A stretch of 64,000 bases of DNA. Source: Hofstenia miamia. Its lineage: Eukaryota; Xenacoelomorpha; Acoela; Hofsteniidae. The position numbers and the translations under genes were made by a program. This document shows, one piece after another, positions 34,300 through 46,160 of this stretch. The notes beneath the pieces were generated by a model that saw only the letters and a list, made by a program, of their open reading frames with translations, had not been told where the DNA came from and did no database searches. Every line of letters begins with the position of its first letter. The first letter of the stretch is position 1. The stretch covers positions 3,647,357 to 3,711,356 of the forward strand of contig CABFPE010000003.1 in assembly GCA_900660155.1 (NCBI GenBank). The letters run 5' to 3'.

Positions 34300-36550
34300 C
34301 AGTGCTGCGCTAAGAAAAGTTAATTATACATTTAAGTCTAAAAGTTGTTCAGCAAACAAGTGCTGCATTAGTCTCTTTTTAAATTGAGGCAAGTTAACCT
34401 CATCTCTAATTCCAGCAGGAAGATCATTAAACAGCTTGGCACCTCGGAAGGAAAAACTTAGTTCATGAGCATGGCTAAGAGATTTTGGAATGATTAAGGC
34501 TTTACCATTTACGGTTCTTTTTTAATCATCATCTAACTTAAAAAGTTCCGATATATACTCCGGAATCATGTTATTAAGGTTTTCCAAGCAACAAGGCAAA
34601 CTTTATAGATAATCCTTTGGGGTATCTTAAGCTAGTGTAGTTAGTAAATTGCTGGACTAATATGATCATGCTTTCAAAGACCAATGACGAATTTGGCTGC
34701 ATTATTCTAAACAATTTGCAATTTAGCAACAAGTGAACTATTTATTCCCATAAGACATCCATTCATGTAATCAATTCGTGAGAGAGTAATGATCTTACTA
34801 GCTCCGCACACATCATTTTCTGTAGAGATTTCTGATGATTCCAGATTGCACGCTTTGATCAAATTGCTACCATGACAATTTATAGATATGTAGATCGCTT
34901 TCCATTTGAAGCTCTAAATTTCTAATTGGTGAACTTGTGGTGAAAGACGAGTTAGCATTAAACAAGATGAATTCAATTTTGTCTGAATTTAGCACCTGAG
35001 AGGCAGATGCTAATATATTTTTCAGGGACGTTATATTATCTAATGCTTCATTTCGTATCTTGGATGTCTCAGAAAAACTGGATGGAATGTAAATTGTATA
35101 TCATCCACATGGATCTGATGTTGGACTTCTATGCTTGAGAGAAAATGGCGTTGTATATGATAAATAAGATTGAGCCATGGATGGAACCTCGAGGCACACC
35201 TTGTAGTGAACTGAAAACGTTCGATCTGGTTAAACTAGATTTGACATAGTTTCTTCATTCACTAATACATGACTGAAACCATTTCATTGCTTCTGCTCTG
35301 ATGACACATTTGTGAAATACATCCAACAAAAGACGTTGACGTACCAAATAAAAGGCTGCACTTTGATCAAAAAGTAACAAAAGCACAGCACAATTCCGAG
35401 ATTTATACACCAGAAGATCATCCTTTATTCATAGAGAATTGCTTCCACAAAATGGCTGCCTTTTTATCCTGATTGGTTAGAGGGCAGAATCCCATTCGTC
35501 TCAAAATAGTTAATTAACTGAATACAAGCAGCCTGTTCAATTATTTTGTACTGCCACTGAATATTAGGTATTTGACGATATCCACTCGAATCAGATGTTT
35601 CATCTTTCCCATATTTCAATATCAGTGTTACAATGCTTAACTTAACGTTTCGAAGAAAGATTCCAGTGGATAACGATGTATTTACTACATTTGAAATACT
35701 CGGAAGTATTTTGGTCATAATGAAACCATGAAATTTTAATAGCTTAAGATGGATTACAGCCATCATGTTCAGATAGAGGGTTATGACTAGCAGTAATTGA
35801 ACAATTTAAGTCAAACGAAATTGCAAAATGGTCTCGAATGACTTCGTAGGAATCTTCAAATGCAACATTGCAGAAAATTTCGCAGTTGTTGACAATCATT
35901 TGATCTAGAATAATTTCTTCTACATGTATTGGTTCAGAGATAACACAAGTCATGGAATATTACTTTTCTCGCATGGTTATTTAGAAGAACCAAAATGAAT
36001 ATCAAAAGCACCCAATGACAGAATTGAGCAGATATTTCAACTAAGAATGTATCAGCACTCAAACCGGGAGACTAATATAATTCTAATGAAGCACTTGGAA
36101 TCTACGAACATGTCGCATTCCATGTCTTCAAACGATTGATGGAGAACATTAAATCAAGCAAGCCTTAAGTCAACATCATTCCGAAACATAATGGTTGCTC
36201 TAACACTTCTTTCCTAATCTGGGGTTATTGAACTACGAATATCCACTGGAACATAGGAGATGGGATACGTGTGTATCAGTTACACTTAGCGAAGTTTCTA
36301 CAAGGAAGCAAATTTTAAAATGGTTTTCAATAATGCATTCATTTATGTGCAATTCCTTGATTGATTGACCATGTATTCAGTAGCATACAACTAACTTTAG
36401 TATTATTTAGTCAGTTGATAACATTTTCAGAAACTATAATCTTACCATCACCAACTCTGTGTGAACGAATGAGAGAAAAATTATAATCACAACCGGTAGC
36501 CATGAATATTGCTCGAGTCTCAATTTTTTGTTGCACAGAACTATATAAAT
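34300..36550 (-). mobile_element. LINE remnant (CR1/Jockey-like), RT and 3' end
   Basis: In element order on the minus strand: degraded endonuclease-like sequence (about 36550-36000), an RT start with SIVTLILKYGKDETSDSSGYR ('p.ViPi.K.g...d..nyRPIs') at about 35640, ACIQLINYFETNGILPSNQSG ('l...l..n.ll...QsGFR') near 35500, a 'GVPRGSIHGSILFIIY' box near 35150-35200, and a clear C-terminus FSFRGAKLFNDLPAGIRDE with NLPQFKKRLMQHLFAEQLLD near 34340-34470. Many stops and frame changes make it dead. The 3' end is just right of the microexon candidate at 34209-34237. Confidence 0.75.
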
Positions 36551-37187
36551 ATACTGTGATAAAGTAAATTAGGAACAATCCTGAAAATGGTTTTTGATTG
36601 GTAATAAACTTTTAACTAATTCTCTATGTAAATATGCATCACATTGAAATTGATTCTTTAAGAGCCGGACTACCAGTTCATATGGTTTGATTGAAAAGTT
36701 TATCATCACAATTATAGATAATATCTCTTACTGGCTTATAATTGAAAATATTTCCAAGACGCAAAGATTACTTCTGGGCGTTAATTGGAATGTAAAGCCG
36801 TTCAGAAAGTCTTCTTACAATTTGAAAATTTAACTACAAAAATAGTTGATAAGATACATTAATCAAATTTGTTTTATTTTAGTAGGCGTTGAAGAAAGTT
36901 TTTCATATAAAACAGTAGTTTCAAATACTGTGATGAATAAGGAGAGCTCATTCAATGAATCCCTTTAAAATGGTTACACCTTAAGAAAAATCGCAATGTG
37001 CATCGCGGTTAATTGAAAGAAAGATCCATCATCCCGTCCTTGCACGGCACAAGAAATTTAGGGGGCAGAGACCGCATTGGATAAAGAGAGGAAAAGGCTA
37101 ACTTGAAGTTAACGATTCGTAATGCTATTACCACAGTCGATAGACATATGCTACAACAAATAGAGTACAGGCTTGATGCCCTTTGTG
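36551..37187. other. AT-rich non-coding DNA
   Basis: Nothing recognised. It ends with CCTTTGTG (37180-37187), the left target copy of the next MITE. Confidence 0.35.
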
Positions 37188-37512
37188 CAGGTGCAGTCTT
37201 AAGGGGACGCTCACCCCCCTTTTCAAAAATGCTCTAAGCATTATATGAAATTAAGGACAAAAATAATTTTTTAGTGTTGTTCATGAAATAGAAACCCTTT
37301 TTTCAAAAATGGTCTACTCCCACACGACTTAATAAAACTAGAATTCATGTCTATATATAGACCTTAGAGTTTTATGAAGAACCTCATAAATCATTGTACT
37401 CTTTGCAAAATATGATTAAATTTTGTATAACTTCCAAATAAATAATTGTTTGTAAGAGTTTTAGGAAAAAAATATGGACTGCTTCCTTCGAATTTTTCTA
37501 GTACCGCCCCTG
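37188..37512. mobile_element. hAT-type MITE, family D
   Basis: A 325-bp element. Ends are CAGGTGCAGTCTTA and, inverted, CAGGGGCGGTACTA. Flanks are CCTTTGTG (37180-37187) and CCTTCGTG (37513-37520), an 8-bp duplication with one change. The interior is AT-rich with C-runs near the left end and two similar 'TTTTCAAAAATG.TCTA' words. It may be distantly related to family B, whose tips also read CAGG.C.GTACT. It has no coding capacity. Confidence 0.75.
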
Positions 37513-37520
37513 CCTTCGTG

Positions 37521-40361
37521 CAACTAATGGCGCACACATAGAGTTAAAAAAAACTTAAATATTTACTAAAATGAAACTAATCTGGTTTAGAAAAATCATG
37601 AGCTGCATTTGTAATAAATATTTCAAATTGTAAAAATACTTTGCAACCATTCTGGACTGATCGATTCATCCACAATTTTTTTCAGCTCTAACACCGTTTA
37701 ATGTGTAATTCATTTAATTTTAACCAAAACTAAACCTTCCATTTGGAGATTTAACCTGAATGCGGATATTTACTTGATAACACTTCTTATGTGATGCAAT
37801 TATAAATGTAATTGTGTATTGCAGAAGACAAAGAAAGTTTAAATTACAAAATTGCAGAAGGTTCCATTACAGTCGTTACATGCCAAGATAATACTTGATA
37901 GCTTAGATGCAGCTCCAAATATTTCGTCATAGAAAGTTACTAGTGTCGAAAATTAAGACTTCCAGCTCAACAAATTACAAAATTGTTAATAGATGGAGTA
38001 AAAAATGCAAGGGCAAAGAAAGACAAAATGGGGAACTTAGTGTTTGGAATTGTTATTTAAGCCATAGCTCAACTTCTGAAATGCAATGCAGATCTCAAAT
38101 ATTTTCAACAGTGTCACTTTCTATGCGACCAATTAACTGCTATCAGTTGGAACACATTTTAAAATAAGTCACACAATTTTTTTAAAGTTTTTATTCTTCA
38201 TTTACTGTACCAATAATTTATTTTCCACATAAACAGTCTTTATTTATAATTTATAGTTAACAAAAATTTAAAAAAACAAAAATTATTTCTGTAAAAATTT
38301 AACATCTCAATGTGTGCAAGCAAATATAGAGACACAGTCTTATCCTATGTAGATATAACCAAGCGTTGGGTTAATTCATCACCTGTCTCTAAAATGTAGG
38401 ATTGTCTCTATTACACAAAAAATCTAATTTATCGCAACGCACGCAAAACCATCCATGAAATTCACAAACATATTATTTACACTTTATGTGTTAACAGATT
38501 AGTGGCAGAAGAGTCCATAAAATCGACAGTACAATAATTTACTTCCATTTTATAACACTTTCTACAACTTTAAATATCTCAGCAGAATAAAAAATAAATA
38601 ATTACATTACCCAAACGTCCATTTTAAAGTATACATGGAATAGAATAGAATTAATTATATAAAAGTGCAGATGACGAAGATCTGTAATCTTAAACAGCAA
38701 ATAGTTAACAGCTAGTTTGCTTTTGAAAAACCCTCGTATAAGAGCACGCTAAATTTTCTATCCAAACAATTAACAACATTTGAATGTGTGAGTCTGCTAT
38801 CAACACAAACTTAATGCTATTACAGTATGTCGGGGAAAGAAATCTACTTGGCGAAGGTTTACGCTCTCCAAGTGGTTTTCTAATATATTTGACGAATTGA
38901 AATTAGTGAACCGCGGAGTTCAAAGTGCAATACATGTAGACTACAGATCTCCCAAGTGCAATAAGTGCATTGCAGAAATATTTGGCACATTACAGACTAG
39001 CTTATTAATATATTAACATAATCAGAAAGTGCTAGATTGAAATCACTAAAGATTAATGGTAATTTTTTTAATAAAGTCTAACCTACTAAATCTACGTATT
39101 CATAAATTTGAATTGGGCATTATTTTCTTCTTAAACTTGGTAGTTGATTGGTTAGAAATGGTTTGCAATTGTAATAAACCAATAGGTCTATTATTGGAGT
39201 TTGAACAAAATTGTCCAAAAAATTGCATGAAATTTAATTTTTAAAAATGCCGAGTGTGATTGATAAGAAATTCAGCTGAAAGTTTAAATTTCAATGCAAA
39301 TGAAAAAATAGTCGCATGAAAAGAATGCGAATTCATTTGCAACTAACATCACGAGAATCTAACATACAAAGAAAATATTTGATAACAATTGAAAAAATAT
39401 ATGCAGTTGAACCATTTGCAGAATATTACATTGAAGGAATGGTCGAGAAACACGTTAGTTTTCAAAATCAATTACATTTTTGGTTTGACATTACAAAGCA
39501 TAAATTCTCAGTGAAGAAGCAGTCAGAAGCAATCCACCAGAGACTGGCAAGATCTCAACAAAGGTCATTATGCTTTTGAAAAAAAATTTGAAGTGTCTCT
39601 TATACACATCTGTTTTTCAGGGTCTAGTCAGTGTTCTCAAATCAGAATGCATGCTAAAAATTGTAAAATGAATAGTGTTCTTAAACATTTGCAGTTGACT
39701 GCTTCAGAAAAAGCCTACACGCCCACAATTTTCTATCATCGGCACTATTGTCATCTAAGACCTGAAAATTATATTTTCACTCGTATACTTGTTATAAGCT
39801 TTGTCGTTTTCAAAAAGCTTTTTAAAATCAGAAACATTGCCAAAATATTTAGCCTTTCTTTTAGCGTTGACAAAAAGAGAGGCAATCATACAAACGATGA
39901 CATCAGTTGTGCGAAATTACATATGATTTAACTTACTTCAGAATTTCTAGATTCAATACCTTTTGATACTCTTTCTAAGGCTTCCTAAAACATTTGTGTA
40001 ATATGTAATAAAGAGACAATATTTCCACATTATACCAAATGATGATGAAACTTTCAATTTTCAAAGTTTTGTTAAAAAAGTGACTTGCTGATCTATTGTC
40101 ATAATTAACAATTCAAAAACGTTAGATATAGAAATTTGGGCCAAGTTCGAAGTAATATATAAATCAGTTCAATTCAAAAATTAGGATTAACTCTTTATTG
40201 AACAGGCAATGTCAGAAGTGTTCGGGGGGTAATGTGTGTATATTTAATAAATTTTAGAGAAATATGATATTAGAGATTATAATAATTAATCATGATCTTA
40301 TGCTGAGCTCAGGGAACAGCTTTGTGAGGAGAAGCAATTATTAATTAATCAATCAAATCGA
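37521..40361. other. AT-rich DNA with weak frames and a possible library artefact
   Basis: Frames at 37907-38167 and 39316-39579 are open for 86-87 codons, but nothing ties them to a family or to splice sites. A minus-strand acceptor at 38389 with a 14-codon frame and AATAAA signals near 38250 and 38215 could mark a transcript end, weakly. The Tn5 mosaic-end-like 18-mer at 39594-39611 is listed separately. Confidence 0.35.
39594..39611. other. 18-base match to the Tn5/Nextera mosaic end, probable artefact
   Basis: TGTCTCTTATACACATCT here equals 18 of the 19 bases of the Tn5 mosaic-end sequence used in tagmentation libraries; only the first base differs (G instead of C). No IS50 or Tn5 gene is near, and the organism is an animal. 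A left-over adapter at a contig or mate-pair junction is the simplest reading, so the sequences on its two sides may not be neighbours in the genome. Confidence 0.75.
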
Positions 40362-40775
40362 TTACATCGATTTGTCTTCTACTAACGTTTCTTGAACTTC
40401 ATTTGCAAGGAGCACAAATTGGTGTTTTAATGATGATTTATCAAAATCAACTCTCAAATATTGAAATAATTCAAACTGTTTTGTCTTAAATGTACAAAAT
40501 ATGCTTGTTTGGAGAAAATGGATTAAAAAATTTTCGCATGATAATCGCATATGAAAAACCAATAAAATTTTTAAAAAAGTATGTCAACATACAGAGAGAA
40601 ACAGCGAAATATCCTCCAATATATCTGATTGGAACAATATTAAATTACTGTTGATTAATATGGTCTTAGAGGACAACATTTTGTACATCATGTCCGATCT
40701 GGATATTGATGGTCCGCATATAGAAGCATATTTTTCAATTGGTATAATAATTGATAACTTTTTGCTTAAATTCAT
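40362..40775 (-). pseudogene. Unrecognised minus-strand coding-like stretch, one in-frame stop
   Basis: Two open segments in the same frame (40775-40584 and 40562-40362), separated by one stop and seven codons, read IIIPIEKYASICGPSISRSD... and then FELFQYLRVDFDKSSLKHQF with LLANEVQETLVEDKSM at the end. The last 40 residues are charged and protein-like. An acceptor-like site (TACATTTAAG) precedes TKQFELFQY. It could be a terminal exon, a decayed gene or chance; no family is recognised. Confidence 0.22.
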
Positions 40776-41043
40776 GATTTTCTAGGAAAGCACACTGTCT
40801 TGGAAAACACTCAAACAACATTGAATTTTCTGCAATTATTATTATTTTTGCGCTAAACTAAAGTGTATCGTGATTGATTCCAATCAAGCTAAGAGCACTA
40901 TGCGCTATTAGTGGCATCAAAAGATTCATGGACCACGAACGGCAAAAGCAGTAAAGATATATAAATCTATGACCTAATGGAAATATTAGTGACATCATTA
41001 TGTTCGTCTATAAGTATAGAAACAAAATAAAAATGGACCTTTA

Positions 41044-41397
41044 GCTGTGTCACTCTGCACAAAGTCAAAAGGTTTAGGAAAATCAAAAGGTGGAGGTGTA
41101 TTACTTTTAGTTCCAAAGTCATTCAATCCCAAAATACGCAACGATATTAAAAGTCCTAACACATCACATTTTGACAGTCGATGGGTTGAAATTACTAATC
41201 CAATTAAAAATTCAAGATTTCAACAACAATTATTAAATGTATCATACTGTCCGCATAAGAAATTTGCCAATTTTTTTATTCAACAACTAGAAGAAGAATT
41301 ATCACTTGCATGTTCTGAAAATAAAGATTTAGTACTTTTCGGAGATTGGAATCTCAATTATTTAAATGCTAATGATCAATGTAAAATGGATTAGTTC
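41044..41397 (+). pseudogene. LINE apurinic-type endonuclease, C-terminal part
   Basis: Reads SKGGGVLLLVPKSFNPKIRN, then SRWVEITNPIKNS, VSYCPHKKFANFFIQQLEEEL and DLVLFGDWNLNYLNA, the 'l.GDfN.h' catalytic motif of the exonuclease-endonuclease-phosphatase fold used by LINEs to nick target DNA. It continues past a stop as NLELTNKTLPTRITSSSRTLIDYI ('.pTr......slIDyi'). The N-terminal half is absent because of 5' truncation. Confidence 0.85.
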
Positions 41398-42300
41398 TTG
41401 AACACATTTAATCTTGAATTGACCAATAAAACATTGCCCACTAGAATCACATCATCGAGTAGGACTCTAATTGACTACATTGCATTAGCTGAAAACAATA
41501 ATACACACTTCCAGTACACCTCTTCTGAATGCCCATTCGCGGATCACTGTTTTACATCTATCAAATTTCAAAGGTCTTCTCACTCAACCCCAAAAATTAC
41601 CACGAAATGGATTAAAACTCGTGAAAACTGTATTGAAAATATTAATAATTTTAAATCATCCCTCTCATCAGAAAATTGGTTTCCCGTATATTCTGCATCA
41701 AATATAAATGAAATGCTAAAAAATTTCTCAGACATTTTTGAATTTTACCTCAACAGATTTTGCCCTGAAAGGAAAATAATGGTTAAATCCACAACCAAAT
41801 CCAAAGCAAACAATACTTTTTCTAACAAACCCTGGATATCTGACACTTGAAAAGCTTTAATTCGCGAAAAGAACAAAGCATATAAACATTTTATAAATTC
41901 CCGAACTAACAAGAACTTTGCTGCCTATAAAAAGGCCAGAAATGCCTCGAATATTGCATCTCGTAGGGCATTCAATGAATTTATCAAAAATGAGTATACG
42001 CGTCTTCCAAATGAAAAGTCAAAATGGAAACTAATAAAAGAAATCACAAATTATAAGCAATCTAAATCAAACTTAATTGATGTGATTAAAGATCAAAATG
42101 GAAATAATCTTACCGCCAAATTAGAAATATCTAATTAATTAAACAAGACTTTTGTCAACCTAGGAAAATACAACCTTTCACACAAAATCTTTGCACCTGA
42201 ATTTTCTTTCCGATTCTCAACTACATATAAAATTATTAAATCTATTTTTAAGACCGACAAATCAAGCGGTCCCTCAAATATCTCCTCATGGCCTCTTAAA
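41398..42300 (+). pseudogene. LINE ORF2 linker between endonuclease and RT
   Basis: Carries the end of the endonuclease (SSRTLIDYIALAENNNTHFQ, then CPFADHCFTSIKF with the catalytic 'SDH'-like DH), a basic linker (KPWISDT, then KALIREKNKAYKHFINSRTN and YKKARNASNIASRRA, the '...kl...Rd.l.k.yk.....' helix region of LINEs) and the first copy of the tandem segment. Stops occur near 41850 and 42137. Confidence 0.8.
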
Positions 42301-42577
42301 ATGACTGCAGACATCATTGCAAGTCCTCTAACCGACAATTTAGAAATTTCTAATGAATTAAACAAGACTTTTGTCAACTTAGGAAAATACAACGGCCCCC
42401 TTATTAAATACAAAAACCTCTCACACAAAATTTTTACACCTGAATTTTATTTCCGATTCTCAACTACCTATGAAATTATTAAATCGATTCTTAATAAGCC
42501 CAACAAATCAAGTGGTCCCTCAAATATCCCCTCTTGGGCTCTTAAAATGACTGCAGATATCATTGCAAGTCCTTTAA
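42119..42577 (+). repeat. Imperfect tandem duplication inside the LINE
   Basis: Copy 1 (about 42119-42332) and copy 2 (about 42339-42577) both read LEISN-LNKTFVNLGKYN ... FRFSTTY-IIKSI ... KSSGPSNI-SW-LKMTADII. Copy 2 has 24 extra bases coding GPLIKYKN. The copies differ by many substitutions, so this is not a recent slippage event; a join between two different LINE copies fits better. Confidence 0.85.
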
Positions 42578-43194
42578 ATTTCATCTTTAATGAATCTATA
42601 AAATGCAATCACTTCCCAGATTATCTAAAACTTGCTCACATTACTCCTATTTTTAAGAAAAACGATCCTTCAATTGCCACTAATTATCGACCAATTTCAA
42701 TTACTTCTCCAATAAGTAAAATATTCGAAAGATTATTGCATAACCAAATAATTGAACATTTTAATAAGTATAATTTATTATCGAACACCCAATTTGGATT
42801 TCGCAAAAATTTTTCAACAACTGATGCACTATTACATGCTACTGAAAAATGGAGAGCATCCCTCGATTCTAATAAATTTGTAGCTATAGCTTGTTTAGAT
42901 CTCTCAAAAGCCTTTGATTCGATTAATCACAACATACTTATTGAAAAACTATCTTACTTAGGATTTTCTTGTAATAGTAAGCAATTGATAACTAGTTACC
43001 TTAACCAAAGATTCCAGAGAGTTAAATTAAACGATATTTTTTCTGATTGGTTACCGGTTTACAATGGGGTGCCTCAAGGAACGATTCTAGGTCCTCTTCT
43101 TTTTAGTATTTATGTAAATGACATGCAGTCAATAACCAATTGCAATCTAATTCAATATGCCGATGACACCTGCATCTTCAGCGATAATACATCA
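42301..43194 (+). CDS. LINE reverse transcriptase, open up to the gap
   Basis: Non-LTR reverse transcriptase that would copy the LINE RNA at nicked target DNA. Open through at least 298 codons to the N gap. Boxes in order: HITPIFKKNDPSIATNYRPI, SPISKIFERLLHNQIIEHF, LLSNTQFGFRKNFSTTDALL, AIACLDLSKAFDSINHNIL (first catalytic Asp), YNGVPQGTILGPLLFSIYVN and LIQYADDTCIF (YADD catalytic pair). All key RT residues are present. The ATG at 42301 is not a true start; the frame belongs to a longer ORF2. CR1/Jockey group by box wording, exact clade uncertain. Confidence 0.9.
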
Positions 43195-44144
43195 NNNNNN
43201 NNNNNNNNNNNNNNNNNNNNNNNNNNNNNNNNNNNNNNNNNNNNNNNNNNNNNNNNNNNNNNNNNNNNNNNNNNNNNNNNNNNNNNNNNNNNNNNNNNNN
43301 NNNNNNNNNNNNNNNNNNNNNNNNNNNNNNNNNNNNNNNNNNNNNNNNNNNNNNNNNNNNNNNNNNNNNNNNNNNNNNNNNNNNNNNNNNNNNNNNNNNN
43401 NNNNNNNNNNNNNNNNNNNNNNNNNNNNNNNNNNNNNNNNNNNNNNNNNNNNNNNNNNNNNNNNNNNNNNNNNNNNNNNNNNNNNNNNNNNNNNNNNNNN
43501 NNNNNNNNNNNNNNNNNNNNNNNNNNNNNNNNNNNNNNNNNNNNNNNNNNNNNNNNNNNNNNNNNNNNNNNNNNNNNNNNNNNNNNNNNNNNNNNNNNNN
43601 NNNNNNNNNNNNNNNNNNNNNNNNNNNNNNNNNNNNNNNNNNNNNNNNNNNNNNNNNNNNNNNNNNNNNNNNNNNNNNNNNNNNNNNNNNNNNNNNNNNN
43701 NNNNNNNNNNNNNNNNNNNNNNNNNNNNNNNNNNNNNNNNNNNNNNNNNNNNNNNNNNNNNNNNNNNNNNNNNNNNNNNNNNNNNNNNNNNNNNNNNNNN
43801 NNNNNNNNNNNNNNNNNNNNNNNNNNNNNNNNNNNNNNNNNNNNNNNNNNNNNNNNNNNNNNNNNNNNNNNNNNNNNNNNNNNNNNNNNNNNNNNNNNNN
43901 NNNNNNNNNNNNNNNNNNNNNNNNNNNNNNNNNNNNNNNNNNNNNNNNNNNNNNNNNNNNNNNNNNNNNNNNNNNNNNNNNNNNNNNNNNNNNNNNNNNN
44001 NNNNNNNNNNNNNNNNNNNNNNNNNNNNNNNNNNNNNNNNNNNNNNNNNNNNNNNNNNNNNNNNNNNNNNNNNNNNNNNNNNNNNNNNNNNNNNNNNNNN
44101 NNNNNNNNNNNNNNNNNNNNNNNNNNNNNNNNNNNNNNNNNNNN
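43195..44144. other. Assembly gap, 950 N
   Basis: 950 N inside the LINE, directly after the YADD box. Apparent long frames across it are artefacts. Confidence 0.97.
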
Positions 44145-44190
44145 AAACATTTATCTGAATATAGAATCTCTTATCTTATCTTATCTTATA

Positions 44191-44191
<1 letters not shown>

Positions 44192-44221
<30 letters not shown>
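44192..44221. repeat. (TA)n microsatellite next to the LINE tail
   Basis: TA run directly after the (TCTTA)n tail of the LINE. Confidence 0.9.
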
Positions 44222-44225
<4 letters not shown>

Positions 44226-46160
44226 ATTTGTACTTTAATATTTCCAAATACGTTTTAAGAATTTATGTCACTAACCTCGTGTGAAATTTGATTTGAGTGT
44301 TTTCATGAACTTGGCATAAGTAAACAAAGCAAAAGAAATTTATGTGAACAATGTAAAATGCACCTTACATGTATCCTAAAGGCTTAGTTCTATTCACTTG
44401 GTTAATCTTATGATAGTTTCATGAAAAAAATTGAAGAAACATTATCTAAAAGATACACAAAGTAAAACATTGTTTTATAATTTTAGAAAGAATTTACATG
44501 AATTGCAAAGACTAAGCATTATGCATAAAACTTTCAGCTCAGTGTAAGCTGGGTAAAGAAAGTAATTAAATCTGTCTAAAACACTTATACACATTCATGT
44601 TATCGAATGAAATCAACCAAATTAGACATTTCAAAGCGAATGAGAATTATAAATTGTCATGCAAGTGTTTCTAATTCAAAATTGCAATTCCTGCAAAATT
44701 TCCTGGAATTTTGACATTATTTACTGCATTTTCTGATGAAGTTTTAGAAAAAAACTAAACTTTACCTTAAATTCTATAAGTATCAATTTTTAATAAATTT
44801 ATTGTTCACATGCACTTTACTAAACATTATTATTTTTGGAATATTTGATCATCATTATTACGTTTAACCACAAGTTAAAACATTTCTCAGAATTTAGCAA
44901 CTACTTTAGAATTACGGTTTATACTTGCGGTATATTTTGATGAAAAAAATATAAAACAAACCAATTGGACATTTCAAAACTTAAGTATACCACAACAAAA
45001 CCTAAAAAATTTACAGCATTCCAATGCTTTTGAATTGTCATGCCAAGTGGTTTGAGGAGCTTACCTTGCATCCTGCTATTGCATCAGTTCTGTACTAGAC
45101 CTTACATTTTCAAAACAGTATCAGATGTAATAATAATAATAATAGTACTAACGAATGTACTTAGTTATCATCAAACAAAATCTGAAATATATCATGCAAC
45201 ATCATCGTTTGATGTCTCAGGCAATTTAGTTGATGTCAGAGATGGACAGTTGATGTATTTGGGAATATCTTAACCTTAATAATAAAGAAACGTATTCACT
45301 GAGGAAGACCGCTAACATCCATCCCTGACAACAATAGGTTCGGCGAAAAAAATTCTAAGCTTGACTCGATATCGATAAAAAGTGCAAAGCTTTTTCCAAA
45401 AATTGTGTTTAAATTGGAGGTATGCATATAGAATCTACATTTGCTTGGTTTATTCGTTTAGAGACGTCACAAAATACAATAGAATATTCTAAAAATAGTC
45501 CTGACCGAGCTTAACTCAACCCAAATAGCCTTTTTTCTAAAGCTAAGATAACACAACTCCACCCGATTCAATTATGCAAGCCGCATTCTCATTTCTTTGA
45601 TATCCGTCACTTTAACCTGATTTATTAAATACTGATAAAGTATATTTTCAAATACATTATATCAAAACACCGAACTCGATCCAATCAACTTCTCTCAGAA
45701 CATGAATGAATACAAAGCAACCCCTGGTTTAGCCTAACACACTCACAGCCCTGTCTAAGTCAGAATTCAACGCTGAATTCGGGAATGATTTACCTAAAAT
45801 AATATCCTGCAAGCAAATTTGTACTGAACAGAGATTAAGTGGGCTCATATGCAATATCATAAATTTATCGATATCAAATTTCGATATTCGATTGAATGAA
45901 TCGCCGAAACCTAAAGTGTGCGACAGTATTCTAAAAACATCTACGATTTGTTCATGCATTTGGACATATGCTAGGTAGTAACAGAAATGTGCAAAACGGA
46001 ATGATTACCAGAGAAACAAAAAGAGGCTGCATACCAAACACAGTGAGGAGTGAAATACAGGTATTTCTAAATTATACTTATTTGTTTATCGCATAATCCA
46101 TGCGAATTTCTGCATTTCTGAAAAATTTCTTAGATAAGCTGAAAAATAAAAACTACATAC
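44222..46160. other. AT-rich presumed intron
   Basis: No gene recognised. An ATA/AAT-type short repeat ('TAATAATAATAATAG') lies at 45130. Words such as 'CCGAACTCGATCCAATCAAC' at 45670 belong to a decayed CG-containing composition seen at several places in the window. Confidence 0.35.

Larger units (their letters stand above)
41044..44190 (+). mobile_element. LINE (CR1/Jockey-like), 5'-truncated, with endonuclease and RT
   Basis: The best-kept retrotransposon here. It starts inside the endonuclease domain and runs to a tail ATTTATCTGAATATAGAATC plus (TCTTA)n at about 44155-44190. There is no ORF1. A 950-N gap (43195-44144) hides the end of the RT and the C-terminal region. Just before the RT domain a piece of about 215-240 bp occurs twice in tandem. 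The copy is less decayed than the other LINEs, so it is the youngest of them, but it has several stops. Confidence 0.88.

Noticed and set aside
39594-39611. Real Tn5 or IS50 insertion
   Set aside because: Only one 18-base end is present, with no transposase, second end or duplication.
43152-44226. Long frames continuing past the LINE RT
   Set aside because: They cross 950 N and then (TA)n sequence; only the part up to 43194 is real.
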